Shown one piece after another: positions 7,320-14,755 of a stretch of 26,562 bases of DNA; position 1 is the first letter of the stretch; the number at the start of each line of letters is the position of its first letter. A program made the translations under genes and the position numbers. The DNA is taken from assembly GCA_021151685.1 (NCBI GenBank), contig JAGKWS010000054.1:1-26562 (forward strand). Reading direction: 5' to 3'. This stretch comes from Chitinophagaceae bacterium (GTDB taxonomy: Bacteria > Bacteroidota > Bacteroidia > Chitinophagales > Chitinophagaceae). The notes below the pieces were generated by a model, which was given only the letters and a program-made list of their open reading frames with translations, was not told the origin of the DNA and searched no databases.

Positions 7320-8795
7320 TTATTTCTTTGCTTTCCCTGTAGGCCTTGTAATAGTGGCTGCGGGCTTTGGGGTAACTGCTGCGGGTGCTTTAGGAGATTT
7401 TTCTTCGTCGGTACCGTTTTCCTTGCGGTACAGGTAGGCCGAAAGGCTTTGCAAGATGCCGCTATGCGCCATGTACAGTATCATAAGCGGTATTATCTTG
7501 AACAGACCACGCTTGGCAGAGTTGATGATGGTGTGGCTGGGTATAAGGAAGCTGAGCAAGCTGAGCGTTAAGTATACAATGAGTACACCCCACAAAGCCA
7601 TTATTGCGTCGCGGCTCATCTTTTTGGTTACTATAGCCCTGATGCCATCAACCACCAATACCGTTAAGAAGAAATAGTAGAAGTGTGCATATACTGCTTC
7701 TCCTTTGTCTGACAACATGAGGTCGAACAACAGCTCTTTTGCTTTGTCTATCAGACCACCTATGTTGAACATGTCTTGGTTCAGCAAACCACCCAGCTCG
7801 AATTTTACCGGTATCAGATACTTGATGAAAATATTGCTGAGGATGAAGTTGAACACAAGCGGCCCGGCCATAAATATAGCACCAGTAATAGCCACTTGTT
7901 TGATGCCTGCCTTGCTGCGCCATGCATAGGCCATGGGCAACAGGCTGGTAACGGCGGCAAGCACCAGTGTCTCGGACCGGATGTAGGTGGCCATACCCAG
8001 CAGGAAGCTCACCCATACAAGTTCGTTTGTTTTCTGGCTGTCTATATACTTCATCATGAAGTAGAAGGCAGCAAAGTAGAAGACCATATTGGGGTAGTCG
8101 TACAGCATGATGTAGGTATAGGCAAACAGGTCTGGAACTGCAAAGTATATAAGCAGTAACAAACCAGCTATAGCCGGGTGTACAATGCTGCGTATTACCG
8201 AGTAGAACCAGACTGTGAAGCTGAGAAACAGCAAGCTGAGCCATATTTGCCCGAATGGCAATACCAGTTGCTTGTATATGATTTGCAGGCCGGTGATGAA
8301 GGGCGATTTGAATATGTTATTAGCGGCACCATTCAGGCGGAGGTCTACGCTGAAGGCCGAATTGAGCATGGTATGTTCCTTTACCGTGTATTCGGCTATT
8401 AGCTCTACGCCAGTAAGCACATCGCGCGGGGTAGGGGGGAAGTACCAGCACCGCCACAGGCTTATGGCCATGAGCCCGGCAAATATCAGCATATAGGGCA
8501 GCTCGTAGAGCTTGGGTAATGCCAGCTTGGGTAGTTTGGTGTTTTTGATATTGAGCAGCAACGGTATACTGAGCAGGATGGTACTACCGGTAAGCCATAT
8601 GTAGGTATTGCGCACCGTAATGGGTATATGGGCCAATTGCATGATGCAGGGCAGCATAGAGTGGAACGTAACCCCGCAAATAAATGCCATACAGATAGTA
8701 GTTAATTCATCTATCTGAAGTTTGAACAGGCGAACAATGCCACGCCCTGCAAAATAGTGTGCGAACAACAGGAAAATGAGACCAGTAAGATTCAT
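7320..8795 (-). CDS. polytopic membrane protein, possibly GT-C type glycosyltransferase
   Basis: A 491-aa integral membrane protein with about a dozen hydrophobic segments and a charged Pro/Ala/Lys-rich cytoplasmic-looking tail (the last 40 residues, with AAVTPKPAATITRP). A loop after the third or fourth segment (FPPTPRDVLTGVELIAEYTV) contains acidic residues where GT-C enzymes of the GT39/PMT kind carry their catalytic Asp; the later motif YIRSETL also occurs in such proteins. I could not match it to a named family, so lipid-linked sugar transfer is an inference from topology. Its ATG overlaps the stop of the upstream 159-aa gene (ATGA, 8792-8795), so the two are translationally coupled and probably act together. 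Confidence 0.8.
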   Translation of the reverse strand: MNLTGLIFLLFAHYFAGRGIVRLFKLQIDELTTICMAFICGVTFHSMLPCIMQLAHIPITVRNTYIWLTGSTILLSIPLLLNIKNTKLPKLALPKLYELPYMLIFAGLMAISLWRCWYFPPTPRDVLTGVELIAEYTVKEHTMLNSAFSVDLRLNGAANNIFKSPFITGLQIIYKQLVLPFGQIWLSLLFLSFTVWFYSVIRSIVHPAIAGLLLLIYFAVPDLFAYTYIMLYDYPNMVFYFAAFYFMMKYIDSQKTNELVWVSFLLGMATYIRSETLVLAAVTSLLPMAYAWRSKAGIKQVAITGAIFMAGPLVFNFILSNIFIKYLIPVKFELGGLLNQDMFNIGGLIDKAKELLFDLMLSDKGEAVYAHFYYFFLTVLVVDGIRAIVTKKMSRDAIMALWGVLIVYLTLSLLSFLIPSHTIINSAKRGLFKIIPLMILYMAHSGILQSLSAYLYRKENGTDEEKSPKAPAAVTPKPAATITRPTGKAKK

Positions 8796-9271
8796 AGGTC
8801 GAGTTTATATTTTTTGAAAGTAGTCAGCAATTCGGCCAGCTCTTGTGGCGTGTTTATTTTCTTCAGTACTATTTTTCCATTGTCGGGCAGCAGCACACAG
8901 TTGGCTTTGTCTACACCGGGACTATCGTACCATACCGCTTTTTGGCCCGTGAGGTAATAATATACCATGGGTTCTGTCACGTTTAGGCCCACAATGCCTT
9001 TTTCTCTCAAGAATTTTTCGGGTGGTAGCAGTAGCACAGGTGTGTCTATCTGTAGCCGTGGGCACATTTTCAGCAATTCTTTATATGCCATGTAGGAGTA
9101 GCCATACCGCGACTCTCGCCGCTGCTCTACACCCAGTTGGTCCTGTACATTGAAGTAGCTGATGGATGGGTTTAATAGATTGGTATTCAGCCAGTTGTTG
9201 TAGAACGGGATGTTGAAAAACAACACGATGACCAGTATGGATATCAGCGTGAGATTGATCTTGAAATGCAT
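8792..9271 (-). CDS. small membrane-anchored protein coupled to the polytopic protein
   Basis: A 159-aa protein of unrecognised family. One N-terminal hydrophobic segment (about residues 7-23, LTLISILVIVLFF) acts as an anchor or uncleaved signal; the remainder is predicted to face the periplasm. Residues 75-110 (VLLLPPEKFLREKGIVGLNV and then VYYYLTGQKAVWYDSPG) read like the soluble loop of a membrane glycosyltransferase. It overlaps the next gene by 4 nt, so the pair behaves like one larger protein split into two chains. No function is claimed beyond partnership with the downstream product. Confidence 0.75.
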   Translation of the reverse strand: MHFKINLTLISILVIVLFFNIPFYNNWLNTNLLNPSISYFNVQDQLGVEQRRESRYGYSYMAYKELLKMCPRLQIDTPVLLLPPEKFLREKGIVGLNVTEPMVYYYLTGQKAVWYDSPGVDKANCVLLPDNGKIVLKKINTPQELAELLTTFKKYKLDL

Positions 9272-9349
9272 CGTCAGATATTGGGTTGTAAAGTTGTATG
9301 CCGGTAAAAATAATAGAAAAACCGGATTTTATAACCCTATATGACGTAA

Positions 9350-10138
9350 CTACTTTGCATTTGGTTTGGCCGAGCGGGCCTCAATCATGCTCATTTCTTT
9401 TGCCTTGGTCAAAAACTCTGAGGCAAAGATGAATGAGTTGAGTTTTTCGTCCTTGCTGAAGATGATATCTTTATTAGAGCCTTCCCACTGTTTGTTGCCC
9501 TTGTACATGTACAAGATATAGTCGCCACTTTCCATAACGGTGTTCATGTCGTGGGTATTTATGACGGTTGTTATTTTGTACTCTTTGGTAAGCTCTTGTA
9601 TCAGTTTGTCTATTACCAGCGAAGTTTGTGGGTCGAGGCCAGAGTTGGGCTCGTCGCAGAATAGATATTTGGGGTTTTGTACTATGGCGCGTGCAAGGGC
9701 CACGCGCTTCTTCATGCCGCCACTTATTTCGGCCGGAAACTTATGGTTGGCATCTTTCAGGTTCACCCTGTCCAGTACTTCATTTACCCGTTTCAGTTTT
9801 TCGGTGTGCGTCATTCGGGTAAACATATCTAAGGGGAACATTACATTGGCCTCTACCGTCTTGCTGTCGAACAGGGCACTGCCCTGAAACAGCATACCTA
9901 TCTGTTTGCGCAGATGCTTCAACTCGGTTTCATTCATTTTGGTCAGGTCTTTTCCCTCATATAGCACCTCGCCACTACTCACAGGCATCAGGCCTATCAT
10001 TATTTTCATCAGTACCGTTTTGCCGCTGCCGCTGGTACCAATAATCAGGTTGGTATTGCCCGGCTTCATTGTAGCCGATACATCGTTGATGACGACTTTT
10101 TCACCAAAGCTTTTGCGAATATTCCTGATTTCTATCAT
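9350..10138 (-). CDS. ABC transporter ATP-binding protein, MlaF type
   Basis: A 262-aa ABC ATPase with Walker A GTSGSGKT (34-41), Q-loop MLFQGSALFDS (82-92), signature ISGGMKKRVALARA (138-151), Walker B YLFCDEP (158-164) and the H-loop NTHDM. The FQGSALFDS and ISGGMKKRVA wording is typical of the MlaF/Ttg2A family, which powers phospholipid transport between the membranes. The start is placed at 10138 (MIEIRNIRKSF); the open frame runs 45 codons further upstream, but that part does not look like an ABC domain. The permease (MlaE) and MCE-domain (MlaD) genes normally next to it are not in the window, so it is an orphan here. Confidence 0.88.
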   Translation of the reverse strand: MIEIRNIRKSFGEKVVINDVSATMKPGNTNLIIGTSGSGKTVLMKIMIGLMPVSSGEVLYEGKDLTKMNETELKHLRKQIGMLFQGSALFDSKTVEANVMFPLDMFTRMTHTEKLKRVNEVLDRVNLKDANHKFPAEISGGMKKRVALARAIVQNPKYLFCDEPNSGLDPQTSLVIDKLIQELTKEYKITTVINTHDMNTVMESGDYILYMYKGNKQWEGSNKDIIFSKDEKLNSFIFASEFLTKAKEMSMIEARSAKPNAK

Positions 10139-10416
10139 GACGTTGTTGGGTAGTTGCCAGTTAAACCGCTGTAAAAATAAGTTTCTATATGGCATAAACA
10201 GCAGGCTATGGCAAAACAGGCCACCAATTTTGACAAACCACTCACAAAATATCACTATCATTTTGCCTGCCAACTATCCTTTGCCTCCTTCTTTTATGGT
10301 TTGGGCAACCATTCTTTCAGCAGTTGTGATACCCTTCATTCGTAGCTTATGAATAGATATTTGGTTTATATCAGGGCATTTTCGGCCACAATTTCTTATC
10401 ATTGCAGGGTAAAGCT

Positions 10417-11250
10417 ATGGCTGCAAAAAATATAAATGCCTTCGAGCAGGTATACAACGTACGCGAAGAAGAAAACCTTCTGGCGCGTGTGGCATTAGTG
10501 GTATGTGCCGTAACCCAGCGCGAGGTGTTTGTGGCGGGCTTCAGCATTGCCAAAGAGTTGCTTACCATACACTACACCACCTACAACAGCAACAGACCGG
10601 TTTGGGAGCTCGATTTTTTTGAACAGGTGTTTGCTTCGGAGCCACTACTGGCTGTGCGCGAGAAGGTGAAGGGGGTGTTTGTAGGTAGTGTGAAAAACCT
10701 GATAGTACCCGATGAATTGTACAATGAAGCTGTAGCTGCCCAATGGCTGCAACGATTGTTTTTTATAGAACGTACCGATGCGGTAGCTGCTTTTCCGCTG
10801 GGCAATGACAAGGCTATGTATGTGCAGTCTATACCGCTGTACATGGCAGAACTGATTAAAATCAATTTTCGCAAGTCGGTAGTATTGCCGTTGTCGGCCT
10901 ACCAGTTTGGCGAACGCCCGGCACAGACACTACACCTGCAGCTATGCGTGGGTAGTAGCCATACGGTGGCTACATTGCACAACTATAGCCAGTTGTTGTG
11001 GCACAAGTTTATAGACTATGCCACTGCCGAGGATATAGCATGGGCCATCAGGCTGCATTGTAAAGAAAACTATATAGATGCCAACAAGCTGAACGTTACC
11101 TGCAACGCCCTTTCGGCGGCTGAGTATGATGTGGTACAAGGCTTGTCGGCATATTTCCCTCACGTAAAGGCGGGCAACGGGTTGACGATACACAACCTGT
11201 GGGACCCTGCTGTTACATTGGCAAATCAGTTGGCAGAATGCGTATTGTAG
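10417..11250 (+). CDS. DUF3822 family protein
   Basis: A 277-aa cytoplasmic protein of the Bacteroidota family DUF3822, recognised by its overall sequence and by its position just before rsmD and coaD, an arrangement common in this phylum. It has an ASKHA-like, actin/hexokinase-fold feel (two halves, the second starting near TLHLQLCVGSSHTVATLHN), but no catalytic motif can be named. The ATG at 10417 is preferred to a TTG at 10402. Its last 13 bases overlap the rsmD start. It heads the operon 10417-13300. Function is unknown; the link to rsmD and coaD suggests a housekeeping role. Confidence 0.85.
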   Translation: MAAKNINAFEQVYNVREEENLLARVALVVCAVTQREVFVAGFSIAKELLTIHYTTYNSNRPVWELDFFEQVFASEPLLAVREKVKGVFVGSVKNLIVPDELYNEAVAAQWLQRLFFIERTDAVAAFPLGNDKAMYVQSIPLYMAELIKINFRKSVVLPLSAYQFGERPAQTLHLQLCVGSSHTVATLHNYSQLLWHKFIDYATAEDIAWAIRLHCKENYIDANKLNVTCNALSAAEYDVVQGLSAYFPHVKAGNGLTIHNLWDPAVTLANQLAECVL

Positions 11251-11783
11251 GAGGCATTTTCGGAGGCAGGCGATTTAGCCCCCCGGCACGTATACCCGCA
11301 CGGCCCACTACCGAGGTGGCTAAGGAAGGGCTTTTCAATATGCTAAACAACAGCATGGACATTGAAGGGCTGAAAACACTGGATCTTTTTGGTGGTACAG
11401 GGAGTATCACATACGAGCTCGCATCGCGCGGGGCAGAAAACCTAACCATTGTGGAGCGCGACCCTGTGACGGTAGATTTCATTAAAAAAACTATTGGCGA
11501 GCTGGGCATAAAAGACAAAGTGAACCTGATACGGAATGACGTTTTCAAGTTCATGAAACAAAGCACCGACCGATACGATTTTATTTTTGCCGGGCCGCCC
11601 TATGCGTTGGAAACCATAGACGACCTGCCTAAATTGGTATTTGAAAAGCAGATGTTGCTGCCCGGTGGTGTTTTTGTGCTGGAGCACACACCGCGGAATG
11701 ATTATCAGCATCATCCACACTTTACCCGCATCAAAAACTACGGTACTACCGTATTTACTTTTTTTACACAGCCTACCGAGTAA
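11238..11783 (+). CDS. rsmD: 16S rRNA (guanine966-N2)-methyltransferase RsmD
   Basis: A 181-aa class I SAM-dependent methyltransferase that modifies G966 of 16S rRNA during 30S assembly. N-terminal MRIVGGIFGGRRF and RPTTEVAKEGLFNML are family hallmarks; LDLFGGTGSI (49-57) is the SAM-binding motif I, and IVERD gives the acidic residue after strand 2. The catalytic tetrapeptide, usually DPPY/F or NPPY, reads GPPY (119-122, FIFAGPPYALE), so the first residue is Gly. The ATG at 11238 overlaps the end of the DUF3822 gene by 13 nt; an in-frame start at 11199 lies deep inside that gene and was rejected. coaD follows after 3 nt. Confidence 0.92.
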   Translation: MRIVGGIFGGRRFSPPARIPARPTTEVAKEGLFNMLNNSMDIEGLKTLDLFGGTGSITYELASRGAENLTIVERDPVTVDFIKKTIGELGIKDKVNLIRNDVFKFMKQSTDRYDFIFAGPPYALETIDDLPKLVFEKQMLLPGGVFVLEHTPRNDYQHHPHFTRIKNYGTTVFTFFTQPTE

Positions 11784-11786
11784 CAA

Positions 11787-12245
11787 ATGGAGCGTATTTG
11801 CCTTTTCCCCGGAACATTTGACCCCATTACCAGCGGGCATGTAGATGTAATAGAGCGTGCAGTGGGCCTGTTTGATAAGCTGATAATAGGTGTGGGTATC
11901 AACGCTACCAAGCAGCCTATGTTTACGGCGGCACAACGCACCGAGTGGATAAAGGAGATATTTAAGCAGGACCCACGTATAGAAGTGACTTCGTACGAGG
12001 GGCTGACGGTAGATTATTGCCATAAGATAGGCGCAAAGTTTATATTGAGGGGCATACGCTACATAGCCGACTTTGAGTATGAAAAAGCCATAGCCGATAT
12101 GAACCGCATGCTGGCACCCGATGTAGAGACTGTTTTTCTTACTTGCTCTCCGGCTTACTCAACCATATCATCTACCCTTGTGCGTGATGTGATACGCAAT
12201 GGCGGCAATGCCCGCCTATTCCTGCCCGATGAGGTCGTTTACTAA
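11787..12245 (+). CDS. coaD: phosphopantetheine adenylyltransferase
   Basis: A 152-aa enzyme that adenylates 4'-phosphopantetheine with ATP to form dephospho-CoA, the penultimate step of CoA synthesis. It has the nucleotidyltransferase motif GTFDPITSGH (residues 9-18, the T/HxGH class with His18), the substrate loop FILRGIRYIADFEYE, and the C-terminal ISSTLVRDVI motif. The length is normal for CoaD. It starts 3 nt after the rsmD stop and is followed after 23 nt by a GNAT gene. The rsmD-coaD pairing is widespread in bacteria. Confidence 0.96.
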   Translation: MERICLFPGTFDPITSGHVDVIERAVGLFDKLIIGVGINATKQPMFTAAQRTEWIKEIFKQDPRIEVTSYEGLTVDYCHKIGAKFILRGIRYIADFEYEKAIADMNRMLAPDVETVFLTCSPAYSTISSTLVRDVIRNGGNARLFLPDEVVY

Positions 12246-12268
12246 CCGTTACTAAAACACCCTACAGT

Positions 12269-12820
12269 ATGGATATTTTAATAGAAACGGAGCGGCTAAT
12301 AATTCGCCCCTTACAGGATGGCGATGCCGCTGGCATGTTTGTTATGGACAGCGACCCGGTGGTACACCGCTATGTGGGTGGCAAACCGGTGGAGACTATA
12401 GCGCAAACGCAGGCGGTAATAGCCTTTGTGCGTAACCAGTATGCCGATTATGGCATAGGCCGCTGGGCCGTGATAGAAAAAGAATCGGGCGAATTTGCCG
12501 GGTGGACCGGATTTAAGTATTATGCCACCGAGGTAAACGGCCATATAAACCACTACGATTTTGGATATCGATTTGCCCGCCGATTTTGGGGTAAGGGGTT
12601 TGCAACAGAGTCGGCAAAGGCTGCATTGCAGTATGGTTTGGAAGTGCTGAAATTGCGCAATGTGTACGCTATGACCGATGTGGACAATGCAGCATCCCGC
12701 CACATATTGGAAAAACTGGGCTTCCGGTTCGATGGTATTTTTGCTTACAATGACCAACCCGACTGGCGCGAAGAAGGAGAACCCACTACGTGGTATGCGC
12801 TGCCGGAATCTTTGGGGTAA
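12269..12820 (+). CDS. GNAT family N-acetyltransferase (RimJ/RimL type)
   Basis: A 183-aa acetyltransferase. The N-terminus ETERLIIRPLQDGDAAGM is the RimJ/RimL-type opening; the acetyl-CoA region reads YRFARRFWGKGFATESAKA (about residues 96-114), and the C-terminal block NAASRHILEKLGFRFDG is the usual end of the fold. The proteins in this subfamily acetylate N-terminal amines of ribosomal proteins or small molecules; the substrate here cannot be told. It is the fourth gene of the operon, 23 nt after coaD and 33 nt before the SRPBCC gene. Confidence 0.9.
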   Translation: MDILIETERLIIRPLQDGDAAGMFVMDSDPVVHRYVGGKPVETIAQTQAVIAFVRNQYADYGIGRWAVIEKESGEFAGWTGFKYYATEVNGHINHYDFGYRFARRFWGKGFATESAKAALQYGLEVLKLRNVYAMTDVDNAASRHILEKLGFRFDGIFAYNDQPDWREEGEPTTWYALPESLG

Positions 12821-12853
12821 CTATTCATTCCTTTACTTTTTAAATCGAATACT

Positions 12854-13300
12854 GTGACAGACTTTGTACGTGCTTCTATACGCATTGCGGCCTCGCCCGA
12901 GTGGGTATGGCACATTCTTACTGCCCCCGAAATGACGGAGCGATATATGTATGGCTGCCGTGTAGCCACCAATTGGCAGCCCGGTGCCCAGATAGACTGG
13001 AATGGATTGGCAGATGGCCAAACGGTAACTTATGTTACCGGGCAGGTACTGACTTATGAGCCGCACACTATGTTGTCGTATTCGGCCATAGACCCCAATG
13101 CTACCTATCCGCATACACCCGAAAATCATCTTGTAATAACGATGACATTGGCGCAGGATGGTGACGATGTACTGCTGTCGGTATCTCAGGGCGACTACAC
13201 CAAAGTAGCAGATGCCGAAAATAGATTGGGACACAACCCCGAAGAGGGGTGGATGCAGTTGCTTGCAGCCATAAAAAACCTTGCCGAACAGAGGTGTTAG
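12854..13300 (+). CDS. SRPBCC (AHSA1-like) domain protein
   Basis: A 148-aa single-domain protein of the START/Bet v1-like (SRPBCC, AHSA1) superfamily. The features are an opening beta strand with IRIAASPEWVWHILTAPEM, the central strands around GQVLTYEPHTMLSYSA, and the C-terminal helix EEGWMQLLAAIKNLAE that covers the hydrophobic cavity. Such proteins bind small hydrophobic ligands or act as stress-related co-factors; no ligand can be named. The likely start is GTG at 12854. It ends the operon, and its TAG overlaps the stop codon of the convergent anti-sigma gene (13297-13300). Confidence 0.85.
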   Translation: MTDFVRASIRIAASPEWVWHILTAPEMTERYMYGCRVATNWQPGAQIDWNGLADGQTVTYVTGQVLTYEPHTMLSYSAIDPNATYPHTPENHLVITMTLAQDGDDVLLSVSQGDYTKVADAENRLGHNPEEGWMQLLAAIKNLAEQRC

Positions 13301-13800
13301 GCGGCAGGTGTGCGCTTGTGGCGTAGCCAAATCTCGGCATAGAGTAGCAGTACTATGGCACCAGCGGCGCAGAGTATTGTGTTGAGTATGCTGGTGCCGT
13401 GTAGCTTTGTGAGCAATTGGGGGGTAGGTGAGGCGGGCAGTATTGCCATGCTGCCCCAATTGATTTGAGAGAGTGTGTACAGCATTAATGCCAGCAAACT
13501 GACCACAAAAAAAGCTGCTATACCCTTCATTACTACAGGGATTCTCTTTTTGCTTGCAGGGGTTGCTACAGCAGGTATGGGGGCTATCTGGTTCATTACC
13601 CCCCGGGTAAATGTGCTACTGGTTTCGGCAGGTTGCAGGTTTTGCAGCAGGCTATCATTAAAGAGCATCAACTGACCGTAGATGTGCTGCCATTGCGCAT
13701 CGGTTTGCAGACGGTTGGCCACAGATGCCCGTTCGGCATCGGTACCTAATCCATCGATGTATGCCCACAACTGGTCTTCTATATGTTGCTGCTGGTTCAT
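13297..13800 (-). CDS. probable anti-sigma factor (membrane-anchored)
   Basis: A 167-aa protein with an N-terminal cytoplasmic domain (QHIEDQLWAYIDGLGTDAER and NRLQTDAQWQHIYGQL, about 1-45) resembling anti-sigma domains, without the His/Cys zinc motif. Two membrane segments follow, at about 89-107 (GIAAFFVVSLLALMLYTL) and 133-155 (ILNTILCAAGAIVLLLYAEI). It lies downstream of the ECF sigma gene on the same strand, the standard sigma/anti-sigma order. The start at 13800 fits the family, but the frame is open upstream through ATGs at 13860 and 13875, and this extension would translate the near arm of the inverted repeat (as VLYFDILPK). Identification rests on context plus architecture. Confidence 0.72.
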   Translation of the reverse strand: MNQQQHIEDQLWAYIDGLGTDAERASVANRLQTDAQWQHIYGQLMLFNDSLLQNLQPAETSSTFTRGVMNQIAPIPAVATPASKKRIPVVMKGIAAFFVVSLLALMLYTLSQINWGSMAILPASPTPQLLTKLHGTSILNTILCAAGAIVLLLYAEIWLRHKRTPAA

Positions 13801-13812
13801 CTTGTCTGCTTT

Positions 13813-13973
13813 AGGAAGAATGTCAAAATAAAGTACACCATTCTGCTTGTTCTTTTCCATTTGTTTCTGCGTCATAAAAGTCCTTAAATAGGCCTGCTAT
13901 TCGCAGATTTTATTCCTTGAAAAAATGAAAAATAATGGCGCAGCATAGTGTACTTTATTTTGACATTCTTCCT
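13813..13973. repeat. 26-bp perfect inverted repeat with 109-bp spacer between sigma and anti-sigma genes
   Basis: Arm 13813-13838 is the exact reverse complement of arm 13948-13973 (each contains AAGAATGTCAAAATAAAGTA on one strand). Beyond the perfect arms, weaker similarity continues inward for about 20-25 bp. The near arm ends 12 nt before the anti-sigma ATG; the far arm lies about 30 nt after the sigma stop. The mRNA could fold a long stem here, or the segment could be invertible DNA. Neither arm appears elsewhere in the window as far as I could see. Confidence 0.92.
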
Positions 13974-14002
13974 TGGTAAAGTTAGTAACTATATTTCTTT
14001 TA

Positions 14003-14581
14003 TCATTCGTTCATTAGTTCGGCCCGGTAGCGGGTTTCTATTATTTCCTTCAGCCGGCCACGGGCCCTGTATAGCCGCACTTTTACATTGGTGGTGGTAT
14101 TGTCGGTGATTCGGGCTATCTCTTCTACACTTTGCATGGCCATGTAGTATAGCTCCAGCACCTGTGCATCGGCATCGGTCAGCTCGTTCATGGCCTGTTT
14201 TAGTATTATTTTGCGGTATTTATCATCTGTTTGCCGGCCGGGTGCGTCGTGATACACAGATTCGTGTAGCCTTGTCAGTACATCATCGCCGGGTAGGGTA
14301 GTGTTATATGGCTTGCGCCGCAGGGCCGACAGGCAAGTAGTATGTACAATAGTATATAACCATGTGCTGAACCGGCAATCGCCCCGGTAGGTAGCCAGTA
14401 CTTTATATGCTTTTACAAAAACATCCTGCGCCAGTTCTTCGGCATTTTCTTGTTGTGGTACGTAGCGCAGCACCAGTGCAAAGACGTAATTGCGGTAGCG
14501 GTCTACAAGCCGTGCATAGGCAGCATGGTTACCTTGCAGCACAAGGGCAATGATTTCTTTATCGTCGGTATGTTGCTGCAT
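14003..14581 (-). CDS. ECF-type RNA polymerase sigma factor
   Basis: A 192-aa sigma-70 family factor of the ECF (RpoE-like) group, which redirects RNA polymerase to GTAACC/CGTC-type promoters. Region 2 is seen in YARLVDRYRNYVFALVLRYV, EELAQDVFVKAYKVLATYRG and RFSTWLYTIVHTTCLSALRR; region 4 in LTDADAQVLELYYM, MQSVEEIARITDNTTTNVKV and RLYRARGRLKE. The start at 14581 is preferred over an upstream TTG at 14611, because 14611 would fall within the promoter at 14591-14618. The gene is followed by the inverted repeat and the anti-sigma gene, and is divergent from a DUF6249-like gene that has a matching promoter. Confidence 0.93.
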   Translation of the reverse strand: MQQHTDDKEIIALVLQGNHAAYARLVDRYRNYVFALVLRYVPQQENAEELAQDVFVKAYKVLATYRGDCRFSTWLYTIVHTTCLSALRRKPYNTTLPGDDVLTRLHESVYHDAPGRQTDDKYRKIILKQAMNELTDADAQVLELYYMAMQSVEEIARITDNTTTNVKVRLYRARGRLKEIIETRYRAELMNE

Positions 14582-14590
14582 GTGTAGTGT

Positions 14591-14618
14591 ATGACGCGTA
14601 CTTGTTTGCAAAGGTTAC
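14591..14618 (-). promoter_or_regulatory. ECF-type promoter of the sigma gene (autoregulation)
   Basis: On the minus strand: GTAACC (14618-14613), a 16-nt spacer, CGTCAT (14596-14591). This is the classic -35/-10 layout of ECF promoters. Transcription would begin only a few nt before the ATG at 14581, so the mRNA would be almost leaderless. Confidence 0.75.
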
Positions 14619-14660
14619 ACCCTGCCAGCAAAAATATGTGTGCTTTTTTTTAGAACTTGT

Positions 14661-14688
14661 GTAACCAACCAGGGTGTACCTGCGTCAT
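14661..14688 (+). promoter_or_regulatory. ECF-type promoter of the DUF6249-like gene
   Basis: GTAACC (14661-14666), a 16-nt spacer, CGTCAT (14683-14688). It is identical in boxes, spacing and flanks (GTGTAACC...CGTCATA) to the divergent sigma-gene promoter. The leader to the ATG at 14756 would be about 60 nt. Confidence 0.75.
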
Positions 14689-14755
14689 AGTGTTGTCAAT
14701 GCAGCGACAAAACCACTGAAACAACATTTTATAAACGAACAAAAACAAATACATC

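Noticed and set aside
10139..10273. 45-codon N-terminal extension of the MlaF-type ATPase
   Set aside because: ABC domains of this family start at MIEIRNIRK; the extension has no homology-like content.
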